The notes: generated by a model from the sequence alone, not told the origin. Numbered from the stretch's first letter, positions 18,898-28,186 are shown. The stretch is 64,000 bases of DNA from Bacteroidales bacterium (GCA_003550725.1 PUKZ01000095.1:62001-126000); one strand, 5' to 3'. Numbers and translations: made by a program.

Positions 18898-20589
18898 TTA
18901 TTTTTCTTCTTTTTCTTTTGAATAATCTAAAGCAAGTATTTCATGATAGTAATTTTTATCATTCAACACTTTTTTTGCTTTATATATAAACTTGTCTTCT
19001 GACAAAGATGCCTCTACCCTGCCTTGCTGATAATAATAGCGTGGAACAATTTCCAGGAGCAACAAACGTTTTATTTCATCTTTGAAAATTTCAATATCCT
19101 TGCTTTTCTTTTCTGCAATTTGATTTTTAAGTTCTGAAACATTTTCTTTAAGCTTTTCATACTCATCTTTTTCTATTGCTTCTTTAAGCTCCTTTAACTT
19201 TTTTTCGCTATTGGTTTTATAGTCATAGTCTTTATCTGAAATAAAATCTAAAAATTCGTTGTAAATTTCCCCGGATATTTGAAAGCTTTGCGTATTAATT
19301 ATTTCGGGATTCTCAAGATAGAAATTCGTTGCAAAATCAAAAATCAGGTGATTATTAAGCAAGGCTTGCGAAATATTACTCAAAGAAGGAGATTCCATTT
19401 TGATATCGGGTTCAATTCCGCCTCCGTCATAAACTAATCTTCCACTTTTTGTTTTGTATTGTGTTTTGAGAGAATCAGGAATTCTTTGCACGGCTCCGTC
19501 CTCGTCGCGGCTTGCATAATCAACAGCCTGTATGCTTCTACCGCTTGGAATAATATATTCAGCTACTGTCACTTTTAATTTGGTGTTATAGCTAAGCGGA
19601 ATAACATTTTGAACCAAACCTTTACCAAAAGTTCGTTCACCTAAAACAACGCCTCTGTCATAATCCTGAATTGCCCCTGCAACAATTTCAGCTGCAGATG
19701 CACTCCTGCTATTAACCAATACTACCAAAGGTATATCTAAATCAACAGGATTATTGAGTGTATTATGTGTTTGGTTGCGATTTTCAATACGACCTTCTGT
19801 ACTTGCAACTTTTTTATTTCTTTCAATAAATAAATTCGTTACATTTACTGCTTCATTTAATAAACCACCTCCATTATTCCGTAAATCAAGAATCATATAC
19901 TCCATATCATTATTTTCATGAAGATCATTTAAAGCTTGCCGGGTCTCCCTCCCTGAATTTTGAGTAAAATCAGTTAATTTTATATATCCTGTATTATCAT
20001 TCAACATTCCATAATATGGTATATTATCAACCTTTATGATTTCACGCTCAAGGGTTTTCTCTAATAGCTCTGACTCACCAGGTCTTTTGACAATCATATC
20101 AATTGATGTGCCGGGTTGCCCTTTGAGAAGCTCGGAAACCTCCTGCGATGAAAGTTTTTCAGTACTTTTATTATCTATTTCAACAATAGCATCTCCAACC
20201 CTAAGACCGGCTTTATGTGCCGGAAAATCTTCGTAAATTTCAGTTATAATTTTTTTTGAATTTCGCATTTGTATCAGAGCTCCCACACCGCCATATTGAC
20301 CAGTAGTCATGAATCGATAATCTTCAATCTCTGATTCTGAAATAAAATCAGTATAAGGATCAAGAGAAGATAACATAGCCTCAATACCTGTTTGAATCAA
20401 CTCAGATGGATTTATCTCATCTATGTAATTAATATATAGCTCCTTGAAAAGAGTTGAGAAAATATCAAGATTTTTGGATATCTCGAAATTCTTTTTAGCA
20501 AAACCACCAGAAATTAAAAGTATCAAAATTAATGTTACTGTTATTATTCCCGTCTTAATATATCTTATAGATTTAAAATATAATTTCAT
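18898..20589 (-). CDS. ctpA: Carboxy-terminal processing protease (S41 family)
   Basis: 563 residues. An N-terminal signal/anchor segment (~13-29) exports the protein to the periplasm. A PDZ domain spans ~93-180 (GGVGALIQ, FPAHKAGLRVGDAIVEID). The peptidase core follows, with LDLRNNGGGLLNEAVN, catalytic Ser298 (VNSRSASAAEIVAGA) and Lys323 (GERTFGKGLVQ). The 25-residue spacing equals that of E. coli Prc. The C-terminal ~150 residues are Lys/Glu-rich and helical. It trims or degrades envelope proteins. It lies at the end of the DUF4271-hemD-rnpA-yidD run, with a possible own promoter box at 20629-20636. Confidence 0.94.
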   Translation of the reverse strand: MKLYFKSIRYIKTGIITVTLILILLISGGFAKKNFEISKNLDIFSTLFKELYINYIDEINPSELIQTGIEAMLSSLDPYTDFISESEIEDYRFMTTGQYGGVGALIQMRNSKKIITEIYEDFPAHKAGLRVGDAIVEIDNKSTEKLSSQEVSELLKGQPGTSIDMIVKRPGESELLEKTLEREIIKVDNIPYYGMLNDNTGYIKLTDFTQNSGRETRQALNDLHENNDMEYMILDLRNNGGGLLNEAVNVTNLFIERNKKVASTEGRIENRNQTHNTLNNPVDLDIPLVVLVNSRSASAAEIVAGAIQDYDRGVVLGERTFGKGLVQNVIPLSYNTKLKVTVAEYIIPSGRSIQAVDYASRDEDGAVQRIPDSLKTQYKTKSGRLVYDGGGIEPDIKMESPSLSNISQALLNNHLIFDFATNFYLENPEIINTQSFQISGEIYNEFLDFISDKDYDYKTNSEKKLKELKEAIEKDEYEKLKENVSELKNQIAEKKSKDIEIFKDEIKRLLLLEIVPRYYYQQGRVEASLSEDKFIYKAKKVLNDKNYYHEILALDYSKEKEEK

Positions 20590-20628
20590 TTTACAGTTTA
20601 TTTCTAAATTATTAAAATGTTAAAAAAC

Positions 20629-20636
20629 CAAAGTTA
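20629..20636 (-). promoter_or_regulatory. Bacteroidota -7 box (TAACTTTG) for ctpA
   Basis: The complement of 20629-20636 is TAACTTTG, 39 bases before the ctpA ATG. The closest TTG equivalent (20662-20664) is 25 bases away, longer than usual. Confidence 0.42.
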
Positions 20637-20710
20637 ACTCTTATATTCGAATTTAAATTACCAAATTAATAAATCATATAATAAAACACCCGGTAATATA
20701 AGCCTGCAAA

Positions 20711-20941
20711 TCATGGAACAGGGTCAAACCCTGATCTCCCGCAAGGATTACATGAAGCAACCCTTTTTAAAGATAACCATCCGCCTTTAAATATTCCATG
20801 TTTTTTAATTGCCTCAATACTGTATTGCGAACATGTGGGCTGATATCTGCATGATGCACCCAAATAAGGAGAAATCGCACCCTGATAAAACCTTATCAAG
20901 CCAATAAAAGCCGCTGCCGTTATTTTGTGCAAATACCCCAC
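20711..20941 (-). CDS. yidD: Membrane protein insertion efficiency factor YidD
   Basis: 76 residues, a full-length YidD. The family pattern is clear: [20 protein letters not shown] at ~17-36, then [14 protein letters not shown] and a C-terminal [13 protein letters not shown]. The small amphipathic protein acts at the inner membrane and assists YidC-dependent insertion. It follows rnpA by 16 bp, the widespread rnpA-yidD pairing. Confidence 0.96.
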   Translation of the reverse strand: MGYLHKITAAAFIGLIRFYQGAISPYLGASCRYQPTCSQYSIEAIKKHGIFKGGWLSLKRVASCNPCGRSGFDPVP

Positions 20942-20957
20942 TTACTTATCAATACCC

Positions 20958-21470
20958 TTATTTTTTCACTTTATTATTCTTTATCTCTTTAATCAAATAT
21001 TGTAAAGATACAACTAATTTCTTTTCAATTTCCTTTTGATCAGGCTTTTGTTTTCCAATATAACTGAAAGCAATTAAACAATTTAACTTTTCCTTTTCTA
21101 AAAACGAATAAAGAGAAGATTTGTTTTTTCTATATGATTCTTTCATTAAACGCCTGATATAATTTCTCGCTGACGCTTTTTTTATTATTTTAGCCGAAAC
21201 AGAAAAAATTGTTTTAGCCGGGTAATAAAAAACTGCGCTTTGAGGTAACTTTTTCCCGCAAATATCATAATAATTAATACCCCCGGCCTCGATTTTATTT
21301 ATATGACCTGAAGACCAAACTGCAGGCGTGTTTTTATGCTTATATGATTCTCCAGACAAAGAATACCAAAAAACCTTAAAAGGAAAACATTTAAAATGAT
21401 ACCCTTTTCTGAAAAGTATACTTTTTAATTTATAATTATATAATCGTTCACTTTTGCGGAATTGATACAT
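20958..21470 (-). CDS. rnpA: Ribonuclease P protein component, enlarged
   Basis: 170 residues, against about 110-135 for usual RnpA. It binds RNase P RNA for 5' maturation of tRNA. The N-terminus (QFRKSERLYNYKL), the FPFKVFWY strand, the RNR-type motif (SARNYIRRLMKESYRKNK, ~108-125) and the IAFSYIGK strand match the family. About 35-40 residues are inserted around residues 40-85, between the two central strands. The DNA shows no frameshift and the downstream core is in frame, so the gene looks functional. Neighbours are hemD upstream and yidD downstream. Confidence 0.9.
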   Translation of the reverse strand: MYQFRKSERLYNYKLKSILFRKGYHFKCFPFKVFWYSLSGESYKHKNTPAVWSSGHINKIEAGGINYYDICGKKLPQSAVFYYPAKTIFSVSAKIIKKASARNYIRRLMKESYRKNKSSLYSFLEKEKLNCLIAFSYIGKQKPDQKEIEKKLVVSLQYLIKEIKNNKVKK

Positions 21471-21532
21471 TGCATTTATATTAACAATGTTTCGAAGTAA
21501 AAAAATTATAATAAAAGCCGGTGATAAAAAAT

Positions 21533-22279
21533 TTATTTATTTTGATTTTTTAAATATTCTTCTATGGCCATAGTCATCGATGGTGCAGTTTTAGTAGGAG
21601 CACTGATATTTAATTCCAACCCGGCTTCTTTTACAGCTTTCTTTGTAACACGACCAAAAGCAGCAATAAGCTTATTGTTCTGTTTGAAATCAGGAAAATT
21701 ATCCATTAAGGCTTTTATCCCGAAAGGACTAAAAAAAACAAGCAAATCAAACTGCTCAATATCCAAACCGGTTAGATCTTCAGAAACGGTCCGATAAATT
21801 GGAGCTGCAACAAATTTGATGCCCTGCTGAGATAAACGATTAGGAATGTCTTTTTGATGATTTTCAGCACATGGAAAAATAAACTTCTCGTTCTTATGTT
21901 TTTTAATGATTTCCAACAAGTCCTCAAAACTATTTTTCCCAAAAAAAATCTTGCGTTTTCTATACTGGATATATTTTTGTAAATACAGCGCAATTGCTTC
22001 TGAAGTGCAAAAATACTTCATCGAATCTTCAATTTGCACGCGCAACTCTTCACAAAGCCCGAAAAAATGATCAACCGCATTTTTTGATGTAAAAATTATT
22101 GCAGTGTATTCAGGAATATTTATCCTTTGCTTGCGAAACTCTTTTGCATCATTTCTTTCTATTCTTATGAACTTCCGAAAAATAATATCAAGATTAAATT
22201 GATCACTAAGATCTTTGTAAGGTGATTTTTCATTGTTCTCAGGCTCTGGTTGTGAAACTAATACTTTTTTTATTTTCAC
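21533..22279 (-). CDS. hemD: Uroporphyrinogen-III synthase
   Basis: 248 residues. It closes hydroxymethylbilane into uroporphyrinogen III in tetrapyrrole synthesis. HemD is poorly conserved, but the two-domain pattern is visible: N-terminal KKVLVSQPEPE, then YTAIIFTSKNAVDHFF, and C-terminal FDLLVFFSPFGIKALM followed by AAFGRVTKKAVKEAGL. The position between DUF4271 and rnpA is characteristic of Bacteroidota. HemW lies elsewhere in the window (51190-52344). Confidence 0.92.
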   Translation of the reverse strand: MKIKKVLVSQPEPENNEKSPYKDLSDQFNLDIIFRKFIRIERNDAKEFRKQRINIPEYTAIIFTSKNAVDHFFGLCEELRVQIEDSMKYFCTSEAIALYLQKYIQYRKRKIFFGKNSFEDLLEIIKKHKNEKFIFPCAENHQKDIPNRLSQQGIKFVAAPIYRTVSEDLTGLDIEQFDLLVFFSPFGIKALMDNFPDFKQNNKLIAAFGRVTKKAVKEAGLELNISAPTKTAPSMTMAIEEYLKNQNK

Positions 22280-22352
22280 GGTTAAATCGGTTTTAGTTTA
22301 TTTTATTTCATGAGAAGTTAAACAAAACAATATTATGCCTTGATTAACTATA

Positions 22353-23552
22353 TTACAATGCCTTTATGTAATCTGCTGAAAATTTGGCAATTACTAACAA
22401 AGGAGCCAATTCAATAGCGCAAAGATACAAAATTATGTAATACATTGAAAACTCTGATGTATTATAACTTATCAATACTCCTCGAGCTATTTTCACCAGA
22501 TTTGCTATAAAAAAAATTCCCCACCCTGCATATATTAATAAATATGAAGGATTAAACGCATTAATAAAAACTATAGGAAGCAAAATCAAACCTATCAAAA
22601 TATTGAAAATGATAATGTTTTTAAAATAACTCACTGTAGCTACAATCGCTTTAAATAACCATCCCAAAAATCTTAAAACATAATATTTTATAAGGAAAAA
22701 AAATATGATAAGAGAGATAAACAAAAAAATAATCTTAACCGGGCTTAAATTAACAAAAGTTTGAAAAACAGAAAAATAGTCAAGAGTTTGAAAAACAAAC
22801 ATAGAAAAAACCAGGCCAAAATTAGCAAACAATAATATAGAAACTAACTCATTAAAAATGTTTCCGTCACGCTCCATTTGATTAAAAAGTCTTGTAGCAT
22901 AAGTTGCTGATATCATCTGCCTCAGCCGTCTGAAAAAATAATATTTGGCTACGGCAAATAATAACAATGCAAAAATCAAAAAAGGAAAAGCCCATTCAGT
23001 AGAAGTTGTTTCGGCTTTTTCGGTAATGGGTTTTTGAGGTTTTAATTTATGCTCACCAAAATAGTTAACCGCAGGTTCATAAACTGTTGGAACCACACTA
23101 TCTTTCTCATGATCAGCCAAAGATGATTTTATTTTATAAACAGAATCGCCATCTATACTTTTTTTATGAATTTTGGCAGAATCCGGTTGAGATATAGAAT
23201 CCGGCTCCGGGTGGTATTGTACATGTTCTTTATCTTTAACCGAATCATCAGATGCATTAAGTTTTTCATTATATTGCTTTTCATTTACAGAAGTTATCGT
23301 ATCCTTCTCTTCAATATCGCTAATACTATCTAAATAAGGTTTTAATGTGTCTTTAATATCAATAATATGAGAATCATGAAAATCATTCGGTATTGAATCT
23401 ATTGCTTCGTAATCAGCTTCTCTGTGTGGGGGTGAATAAACTGTATCAGAAATTTTTAATTTATGCAAGAAAGACTTGAGCCCACCGCTATAACCCAAAT
23501 CTATTTCGCCGGATACTTTAAACTTGTTAACATAAAATGCCAATACTTGCAT
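22353..23552 (-). CDS. DUF4271 membrane protein
   Basis: 399 residues. Residues ~1-185 are Asp/Ser/Lys-rich, low complexity and probably disordered. About six or seven hydrophobic helices follow (for example WAFPFLIFALLLFAVAKYYF). This is the DUF4271 core, of unknown function and regularly found before hemD in Bacteroidota. The long hydrophilic N-terminal region is unusually extended relative to the membrane part. It heads the hemD-rnpA-yidD run; the gap to hemD is 73 bp. Confidence 0.85.
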   Translation of the reverse strand: MQVLAFYVNKFKVSGEIDLGYSGGLKSFLHKLKISDTVYSPPHREADYEAIDSIPNDFHDSHIIDIKDTLKPYLDSISDIEEKDTITSVNEKQYNEKLNASDDSVKDKEHVQYHPEPDSISQPDSAKIHKKSIDGDSVYKIKSSLADHEKDSVVPTVYEPAVNYFGEHKLKPQKPITEKAETTSTEWAFPFLIFALLLFAVAKYYFFRRLRQMISATYATRLFNQMERDGNIFNELVSILLFANFGLVFSMFVFQTLDYFSVFQTFVNLSPVKIIFLFISLIIFFFLIKYYVLRFLGWLFKAIVATVSYFKNIIIFNILIGLILLPIVFINAFNPSYLLIYAGWGIFFIANLVKIARGVLISYNTSEFSMYYIILYLCAIELAPLLVIAKFSADYIKAL

Positions 23553-23579
23553 TAGTATAAGTAATTTTTAATTTTTTTG

Positions 23580-23587
23580 CAAAGTTA
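23580..23587 (-). promoter_or_regulatory. Bacteroidota -7 box (TAACTTTG) for the DUF4271-hemD-rnpA run
   Basis: The complement of 23580-23587 reads TAACTTTG, 27 bases before the DUF4271 ATG. No clear TTG lies 19-22 bases upstream. It sits in the divergent region shared with the pta promoter. Confidence 0.42.
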
Positions 23588-23671
23588 AATCATTTAATAT
23601 TTACACCATCATATTTACTAAACTTTGTCAAATAATAATAAAGATGTCAAGGTTTTTTTTTATTTTTTCTA

Positions 23672-23701
23672 TTGTTTACAAGCAAATTAATCATATTTTT
23701 G
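23672..23701 (+). promoter_or_regulatory. Promoter of pta
   Basis: TTG at 23672-23674, a 19-base spacer and TATTTTTG at 23694-23701 fit the Bacteroidota consensus. Transcription should start near 23708, about 43 bases before the ATG. Confidence 0.65.
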
Positions 23702-23750
23702 CAAATTGATAATTTTATCTAAATTTAATATCAGGATTAATATTTGAATT

Positions 23751-24752
23751 ATGGATTTGCTAGAAGCTATAAAAGAAAAAGCAAAAATAGAAGATAAATG
23801 CATTGTATTACCTGAATCTACTGAAGAAAGAACGTTAAAAGCTGCCGATATAATTCTCGGGGAAGGTATTGCAAATTTAATTTTGCTGGGTGATCCTTCC
23901 AAAATAGAGCAACTTTCAAAAGAATTAAAGCTGCATTATACAGATAAAGCTACAATCATTGATCCTATAACTCATGAAAAGAAGGATCATTATGCTGATA
24001 TGTTATATGATTTGCGAAAACATAAAGGTTTAAGCCGTGACGAAGCATTAAAGCTGGTTGAAGATCCTCTTTATTTGGCAACTTTGCTAATTAAGGATAA
24101 GGTTGCTGACGGTGAAGTTGCGGGTGCAGATAATGCTACCGGGAATGTATTGCGCCCGGCTTTCCAGGTTATAAAAACTTTACCGGGTATTAGTGTGGTT
24201 TCAGGTGCTTTTATTATGATACTTAAAGACCAAACTTTTGGTGAAGAAGGGATTTTGGTATTTGCTGATTGTGCTGTTCATCCTGACCCCACAGCGTCGG
24301 AGCTTGCCGAGATTGCCGTTTCAACTGCCAAATCAACAAAAGCCATAGTGGGCATAGAGCCACGTGTTGCAATGCTTAGTTTTTCTACCAAAGGCAGTGC
24401 AAAACATTCTATGTGTGAAAAAGTTGCCGAAGCCACTAAAATTGCTATTGAAAAACAACCAAACTTGTTAATTGACGGAGAGCTGCAAGCCGATGCAGCT
24501 ATTGTTGAAAGTATCGGTAAGAGCAAAGCGCCCGGAAGTTCAATAGCAGGCAAAGCCAATGTATTAATATTCCCTGACCTCGGATCAGGCAATATTGCAT
24601 ACAAACTGGTTCAACGACTTGCCGGAGCAGAAGCGGTAGGCCCGGTTCTACAAGGTATGGCTGCCCCAATAAATGACCTTTCAAGAGGATGCTCAGTCGA
24701 TGATATCGTAAACCTCGTTGCCATAACCGTAAACCAAGCAGCCCAAGTTTAA
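23751..24752 (+). CDS. pta: Phosphate acetyltransferase
   Basis: 333 residues, the short single-domain form lacking the regulatory N-terminal domain of E. coli Pta. It interconverts acetyl-CoA and acetyl phosphate. Recognisable segments are VLPESTEERTLKAADIILGE, the VAGADNATGNVLRPAFQVIK stretch, VFADCAVHPDPTASELAEIA, and the C-terminal IFPDLGSGNIAYKLVQRLAG with GPVLQGMAAPINDLSRG. With ackA downstream it forms the acetate/ATP pathway. The 262-bp gap to ackA is large for a pta-ackA pair. Confidence 0.96.
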   Translation: MDLLEAIKEKAKIEDKCIVLPESTEERTLKAADIILGEGIANLILLGDPSKIEQLSKELKLHYTDKATIIDPITHEKKDHYADMLYDLRKHKGLSRDEALKLVEDPLYLATLLIKDKVADGEVAGADNATGNVLRPAFQVIKTLPGISVVSGAFIMILKDQTFGEEGILVFADCAVHPDPTASELAEIAVSTAKSTKAIVGIEPRVAMLSFSTKGSAKHSMCEKVAEATKIAIEKQPNLLIDGELQADAAIVESIGKSKAPGSSIAGKANVLIFPDLGSGNIAYKLVQRLAGAEAVGPVLQGMAAPINDLSRGCSVDDIVNLVAITVNQAAQV

Positions 24753-25014
24753 TAAATAAAAATTGATGGTTAAAGAGTTTAATAAAAAAGTGAATAATAT
24801 TAATTTAGCAAATATCAGCTTGAACAATTTTATTATAAAATTATCACTAAATAAACCGGGCAGATGCCATTCTTTCCTCAAAAAAGCCGATATAACAAAC
24901 ATTTTACAGCATTGACAATTGTTAACAACCGGAAGTTGTATCAACTAAAACAACCTAGAACAAAGAAAATTACTTTTTATAAAAATATAATAAACCTTAA
25001 AAAAATAATAATAA

Positions 25015-26265
25015 ATGATGAATATACTGGTACTGAATTGTGGAAGCTCTTCAATTAAATATCAATTAATTGATATGGCAAATAATGCCGACCTTCTTGC
25101 CAAGGGATTATTTGAAAGAGTAGGATTAAAAGATAGCGAACTGAAGCATCAACCAAAAGGTAAAGAGCCTTATATGTTAATTAAAGATGTTTCTAATCAT
25201 GAGGCCGGGATTGAAATAATTTTGAAAGCTCTACTTGACCCTAACCATGGAGTAATTAATTCTTTTAATGATATTTTTGCAGTTGGCCACAGGGTAGCTC
25301 ATGGTGGTGAAAAATTTAGCGCAAGTGCATTAATAAACGATGAGGTCAAAAAAAACATAGAGCAATGTATTGAACTTGCTCCCTTGCATAATCCTGCCAA
25401 TTTAAAAGGAATTATTTCAATGGAAAAACTCCTTCCTAAAGTACCTCAGGTAGCAGTTTTTGACACAGCTTATCATCAAACAATGCCAAAACATGCATAT
25501 ATGTATCCATTGCCATACAATCTCTATGAAAAAGATAAGATACGAAGATATGGTTTTCATGGAACCAGTCATAAATATGTTTTCGAAAAAGCATGCGATT
25601 CATTATTTATGCGCAAAGACCATGTAAAAGCTATTACATGTCATTTAGGAAATGGAGCATCAATAGCAGCAATAAAAAATGGCAAATCCATTGACACCAG
25701 CATGGGCCTTACACCTGTGGAAGGCTTAATGATGGGCACCCGTTGCGGCGACCTTGATGTTGGCGCCCTTCTTTATATAATGAATAAACAAAACCTCGAC
25801 ATATCCGAAACAAATACTCTTATTAACAAGAAAAGCGGTGTTTTAGGCATAAGCGGAATATCATATGACATGAGAGATGTTGAAAATGCAGCATGGAAAG
25901 ATAGCAATAAACGTGCACAGCTAGCACTAGATATGTATTATTACCGAATAATCAAATATATAGGCTCTTATGTTGCTGCCATGGGTGGCGTTGATCTTTT
26001 AATTTTCACAGGAGGCGTCGGTGAAAACGGCCCTGAAACACGTGAAATAATCTGTAAAAAACTGGAATTCCTCGGTATCGAATTTGATAAAGAAAAAAAC
26101 ATCGGCCTGAGAGGAAAACTTGAATTAATCTCCAAACATGAGTCGCAGGTAAAAGTTATGGTTGTACCAACAAATGAAGAGTTGGTTATTGCCCACGATA
26201 CACTCAAAATTGTTGTACATCTGGATGAAAAAAATAAACAGGAAGAAGAGGAAGAAAAAATGTAA
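25015..26265 (+). CDS. ackA: Acetate kinase
   Basis: 416 residues. It makes ATP and acetate from acetyl phosphate. ASKHA motifs are intact: the N-terminal VLNCGSSSIKYQLID, VAHGGEKF, VFDTAYHQTMPKHAYMYPLP, RRYGFHGTSHKYV, TCHLGNGASIAAI and FTGGVGENGPETRE. Two adjacent ATGs (25015 and 25018) are both possible starts. The protein ends in a short acidic tail (NKQEEEEEKM) beyond the family core. Directly downstream of pta. Confidence 0.96.
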   Translation: MMNILVLNCGSSSIKYQLIDMANNADLLAKGLFERVGLKDSELKHQPKGKEPYMLIKDVSNHEAGIEIILKALLDPNHGVINSFNDIFAVGHRVAHGGEKFSASALINDEVKKNIEQCIELAPLHNPANLKGIISMEKLLPKVPQVAVFDTAYHQTMPKHAYMYPLPYNLYEKDKIRRYGFHGTSHKYVFEKACDSLFMRKDHVKAITCHLGNGASIAAIKNGKSIDTSMGLTPVEGLMMGTRCGDLDVGALLYIMNKQNLDISETNTLINKKSGVLGISGISYDMRDVENAAWKDSNKRAQLALDMYYYRIIKYIGSYVAAMGGVDLLIFTGGVGENGPETREIICKKLEFLGIEFDKEKNIGLRGKLELISKHESQVKVMVVPTNEELVIAHDTLKIVVHLDEKNKQEEEEEKM

Positions 26266-26682
26266 TTGATTATAAATAACCCATTGACCTTACTGTTTAT
26301 TCTGTTTCTTATTAAATAAGATTTATACCCCTACTGCTTAAAATGTTAAGGCATTTATAACATTGCTAATCACGTAATGTATATAAAAAGGTCGCATACC
26401 AGTATATTGTATTTGAAAAAATTATCATTTTTTTAAAAACGCAATATATAAATAGGATTCGCAATGTCATATTACATAATAAAATGTAATATTTTTATTT
26501 TTTTACTCTTCGATGCATTTATTGTTTCTTGCTTTTCAAAATATAATAACTCCTTATTTATACCTATTACCTGTTTTTTTATTTTTCTCATATTTTTATT
26601 AAATTTACATATCATTATAAACAAGTAAACTAGTAAGTTTTTTAATGAGTCTTGAGCAAAGATCAATTTCCAATATTATATA
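26266..26682. other. Intergenic region after ackA, 417 bp
   Basis: Very AT-rich. Contains the hairpin at 26469-26504 and no supported gene. A 64-codon minus-strand frame at 26472-26666 has no recognisable features and is not called. Confidence 0.45.
26469..26504 (+). terminator. AT-only hairpin with T-run, possible terminator
   Basis: ATATTACAT (26469-26477) and ATGTAATAT (26484-26492) form a perfect 9-bp stem with a 6-base loop, followed by TTTTATTTTTTTT. The stem is almost free of G-C pairs and lies 204 bases past the ackA stop, so strength is doubtful. Confidence 0.4.
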
Positions 26683-27273
26683 ATGTCTAATTTTAAACAT
26701 TTCATATTATTTATTTTGCTAGGGGTTGCCTGTTTTCCTGTTTACACACAAGAAATTAATGGTGTTATAACCCGGGCAAAAATTATTGGCAGGGATACTG
26801 TACCAATTTTAGAGCTCCCTAAGGTAGTAATTGTTGGTGAAAAGATTTTTGAAAGCCGACGGGAAGAAAGAAGGCATAGCCGTCTTGTGCGTAATGTTAA
26901 AGTCGTTTATCCGTATGCTAAACTTGCAGGCATCAAATACAGGAAGTATAGTCAAAAACTTGGACAAATTGAATCCAAATCCGAAAGACGTCATATGATG
27001 AAACAAATTGAAGAAGAAATTCGTCACCAATTTGAAGATGATCTGCGAAGATTAAATTTTAGCCAGGGTCTTATCCTTATAAAACTCATTGATAGAGAAA
27101 CACGTCACACCTCCTATGATATAGTCAAAGATTTCAGAGGCATGTTTCAGGCTGTTTTTTGGCAATCATTAGGAAGACTCTTTGGTTATGATTTAAGAAC
27201 CAAATATGACCCCCTTGGTGAAGATAAAGATATAGAACAGATAGTTATGCTTATAGAACTTGGAGTTATTTGA
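26683..27273 (+). CDS. DUF4294 domain-containing protein
   Basis: 196 residues with a signal peptide (ILFILLGVACFPVYTQ). The body matches DUF4294, a Bacteroidota family of unknown function: LPKVVIVGEKIFESRREERR, VKVVYPYAKLAGIKY, and a C-terminal HTSYDIVKDFRGMFQAVFW with LFGYDLRTKYDP. It is rich in Arg/Lys and Glu and mostly helical after residue 60. Predicted periplasmic. It stands alone between two long intergenic regions. Confidence 0.85.
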   Translation: MSNFKHFILFILLGVACFPVYTQEINGVITRAKIIGRDTVPILELPKVVIVGEKIFESRREERRHSRLVRNVKVVYPYAKLAGIKYRKYSQKLGQIESKSERRHMMKQIEEEIRHQFEDDLRRLNFSQGLILIKLIDRETRHTSYDIVKDFRGMFQAVFWQSLGRLFGYDLRTKYDPLGEDKDIEQIVMLIELGVI

Positions 27274-27750
27274 CATGTTAACCTCATATACAAATAATAA
27301 CCAAGCCAGATAATTGATCCCATGTAGAGATAATGAATTTTTTTGCAACTATATTTCATAATAATTTAATAAGATCTTATATTTGTTATTCCGTCAATTT
27401 TTTATACGATATTCGGCCAAAGAAAAAGAGAAGTTTCGAAATTTTAACCGGAAAGTATTGATCTTAATTATTGTTTTTTGGAATTTTCTATCAATGTGGC
27501 TTAATTTTTGCTGTTATGATTTGGTTATACCAAATGCTGCCAATAATTAAAATAAGATTTTTGATAAATATATTAAATTATTTTGCCACGTGCCAGGCCA
27601 TGATAATTTTAGTATTATTTTATGCACTATGACGCTTAATGTTTAACACTGTAGCCTTTGAATGAAGTTGTGATCAAAAAAAATTCGTCAAACATTTTAT
27701 TAACAGGCAATAAGGCTTCAGGTATTATTTTATAAACAATTTTTGAACAA
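27274..27750. other. Intergenic region with a nested inverted repeat, 477 bp
   Basis: No gene is seen. A perfect 7-bp stem with a 3-base loop (ATTTGGT at 27519-27525, ACCAAAT at 27529-27535) is flanked by an outer imperfect pairing (TTAATTTTTG at 27501-27510 with CAATAATTAA at ~27540-27549). The rest is AT-rich without clear signals. Confidence 0.45.
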
Positions 27751-28161
27751 ATGGTAAAATTTATTTTTCCTATAATATCCATAGTGTTTTTTATAAGCAT
27801 GTTGTCATTCGGGTCATTGACAGCAAGTTACAACAACATTACGGATCAAGCCACTGAAGCTATTCGAAGAGGCAGTTCCAGTGATTTGGCAAAACATTTT
27901 GGCAACAATATTGATTTAGTAATACCCGGAAGCGATGGTACATATAGCAAATCTCATGCTAAACATATTTTAAGAAACTTCTTCTCCGACAACAGGCCTG
28001 AATCCTTTACCGTTAATCATCAGGGCTCATCAAGAGACGGTTCACTATATGTTATTGGCACATTCGAAACTACCGATAATAAATCCTACCGAACATACTT
28101 TCTTGTAAAAAAAGTATCCGGCAATTTTTTTATCCATCAATTACAATTTGAGCTGCAATAA
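27751..28161 (+). CDS. DUF4783 domain-containing protein
   Basis: 136 residues. A signal peptide or anchor occupies the first ~25 residues. The remainder has an NTF2-like alpha+beta pattern (ITDQATEAIRRGSSSDLAKH, IDLVIPGSDGTYSKSHAKHI, NHQGSSRDGSLYVIGTFET, YFLVKKVSGNFFIHQLQFEL). It matches DUF4783, often found just before nadC in Bacteroidota. Function unknown. nadC begins 25 bp downstream. Confidence 0.85.
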   Translation: MVKFIFPIISIVFFISMLSFGSLTASYNNITDQATEAIRRGSSSDLAKHFGNNIDLVIPGSDGTYSKSHAKHILRNFFSDNRPESFTVNHQGSSRDGSLYVIGTFETTDNKSYRTYFLVKKVSGNFFIHQLQFELQ

Positions 28162-28186
28162 ATTCACACCTAAATATAAGTTTTTT

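Noticed and set aside
24864-25058. 64-codon plus-strand ORF between pta and ackA
   Set aside because: It overlaps the ackA start in another frame and shows no domain or signal.
26472-26666. 64-codon minus-strand ORF after ackA
   Set aside because: No recognisable motif, Lys/Ile-rich as expected for translated AT-rich DNA, and it spans a hairpin with T-run.
28148-28186. Upstream TTG start for nadC
   Set aside because: It overlaps the DUF4783 gene and adds residues unlike the family. The ATG at 28187 begins at the conserved N-terminus.
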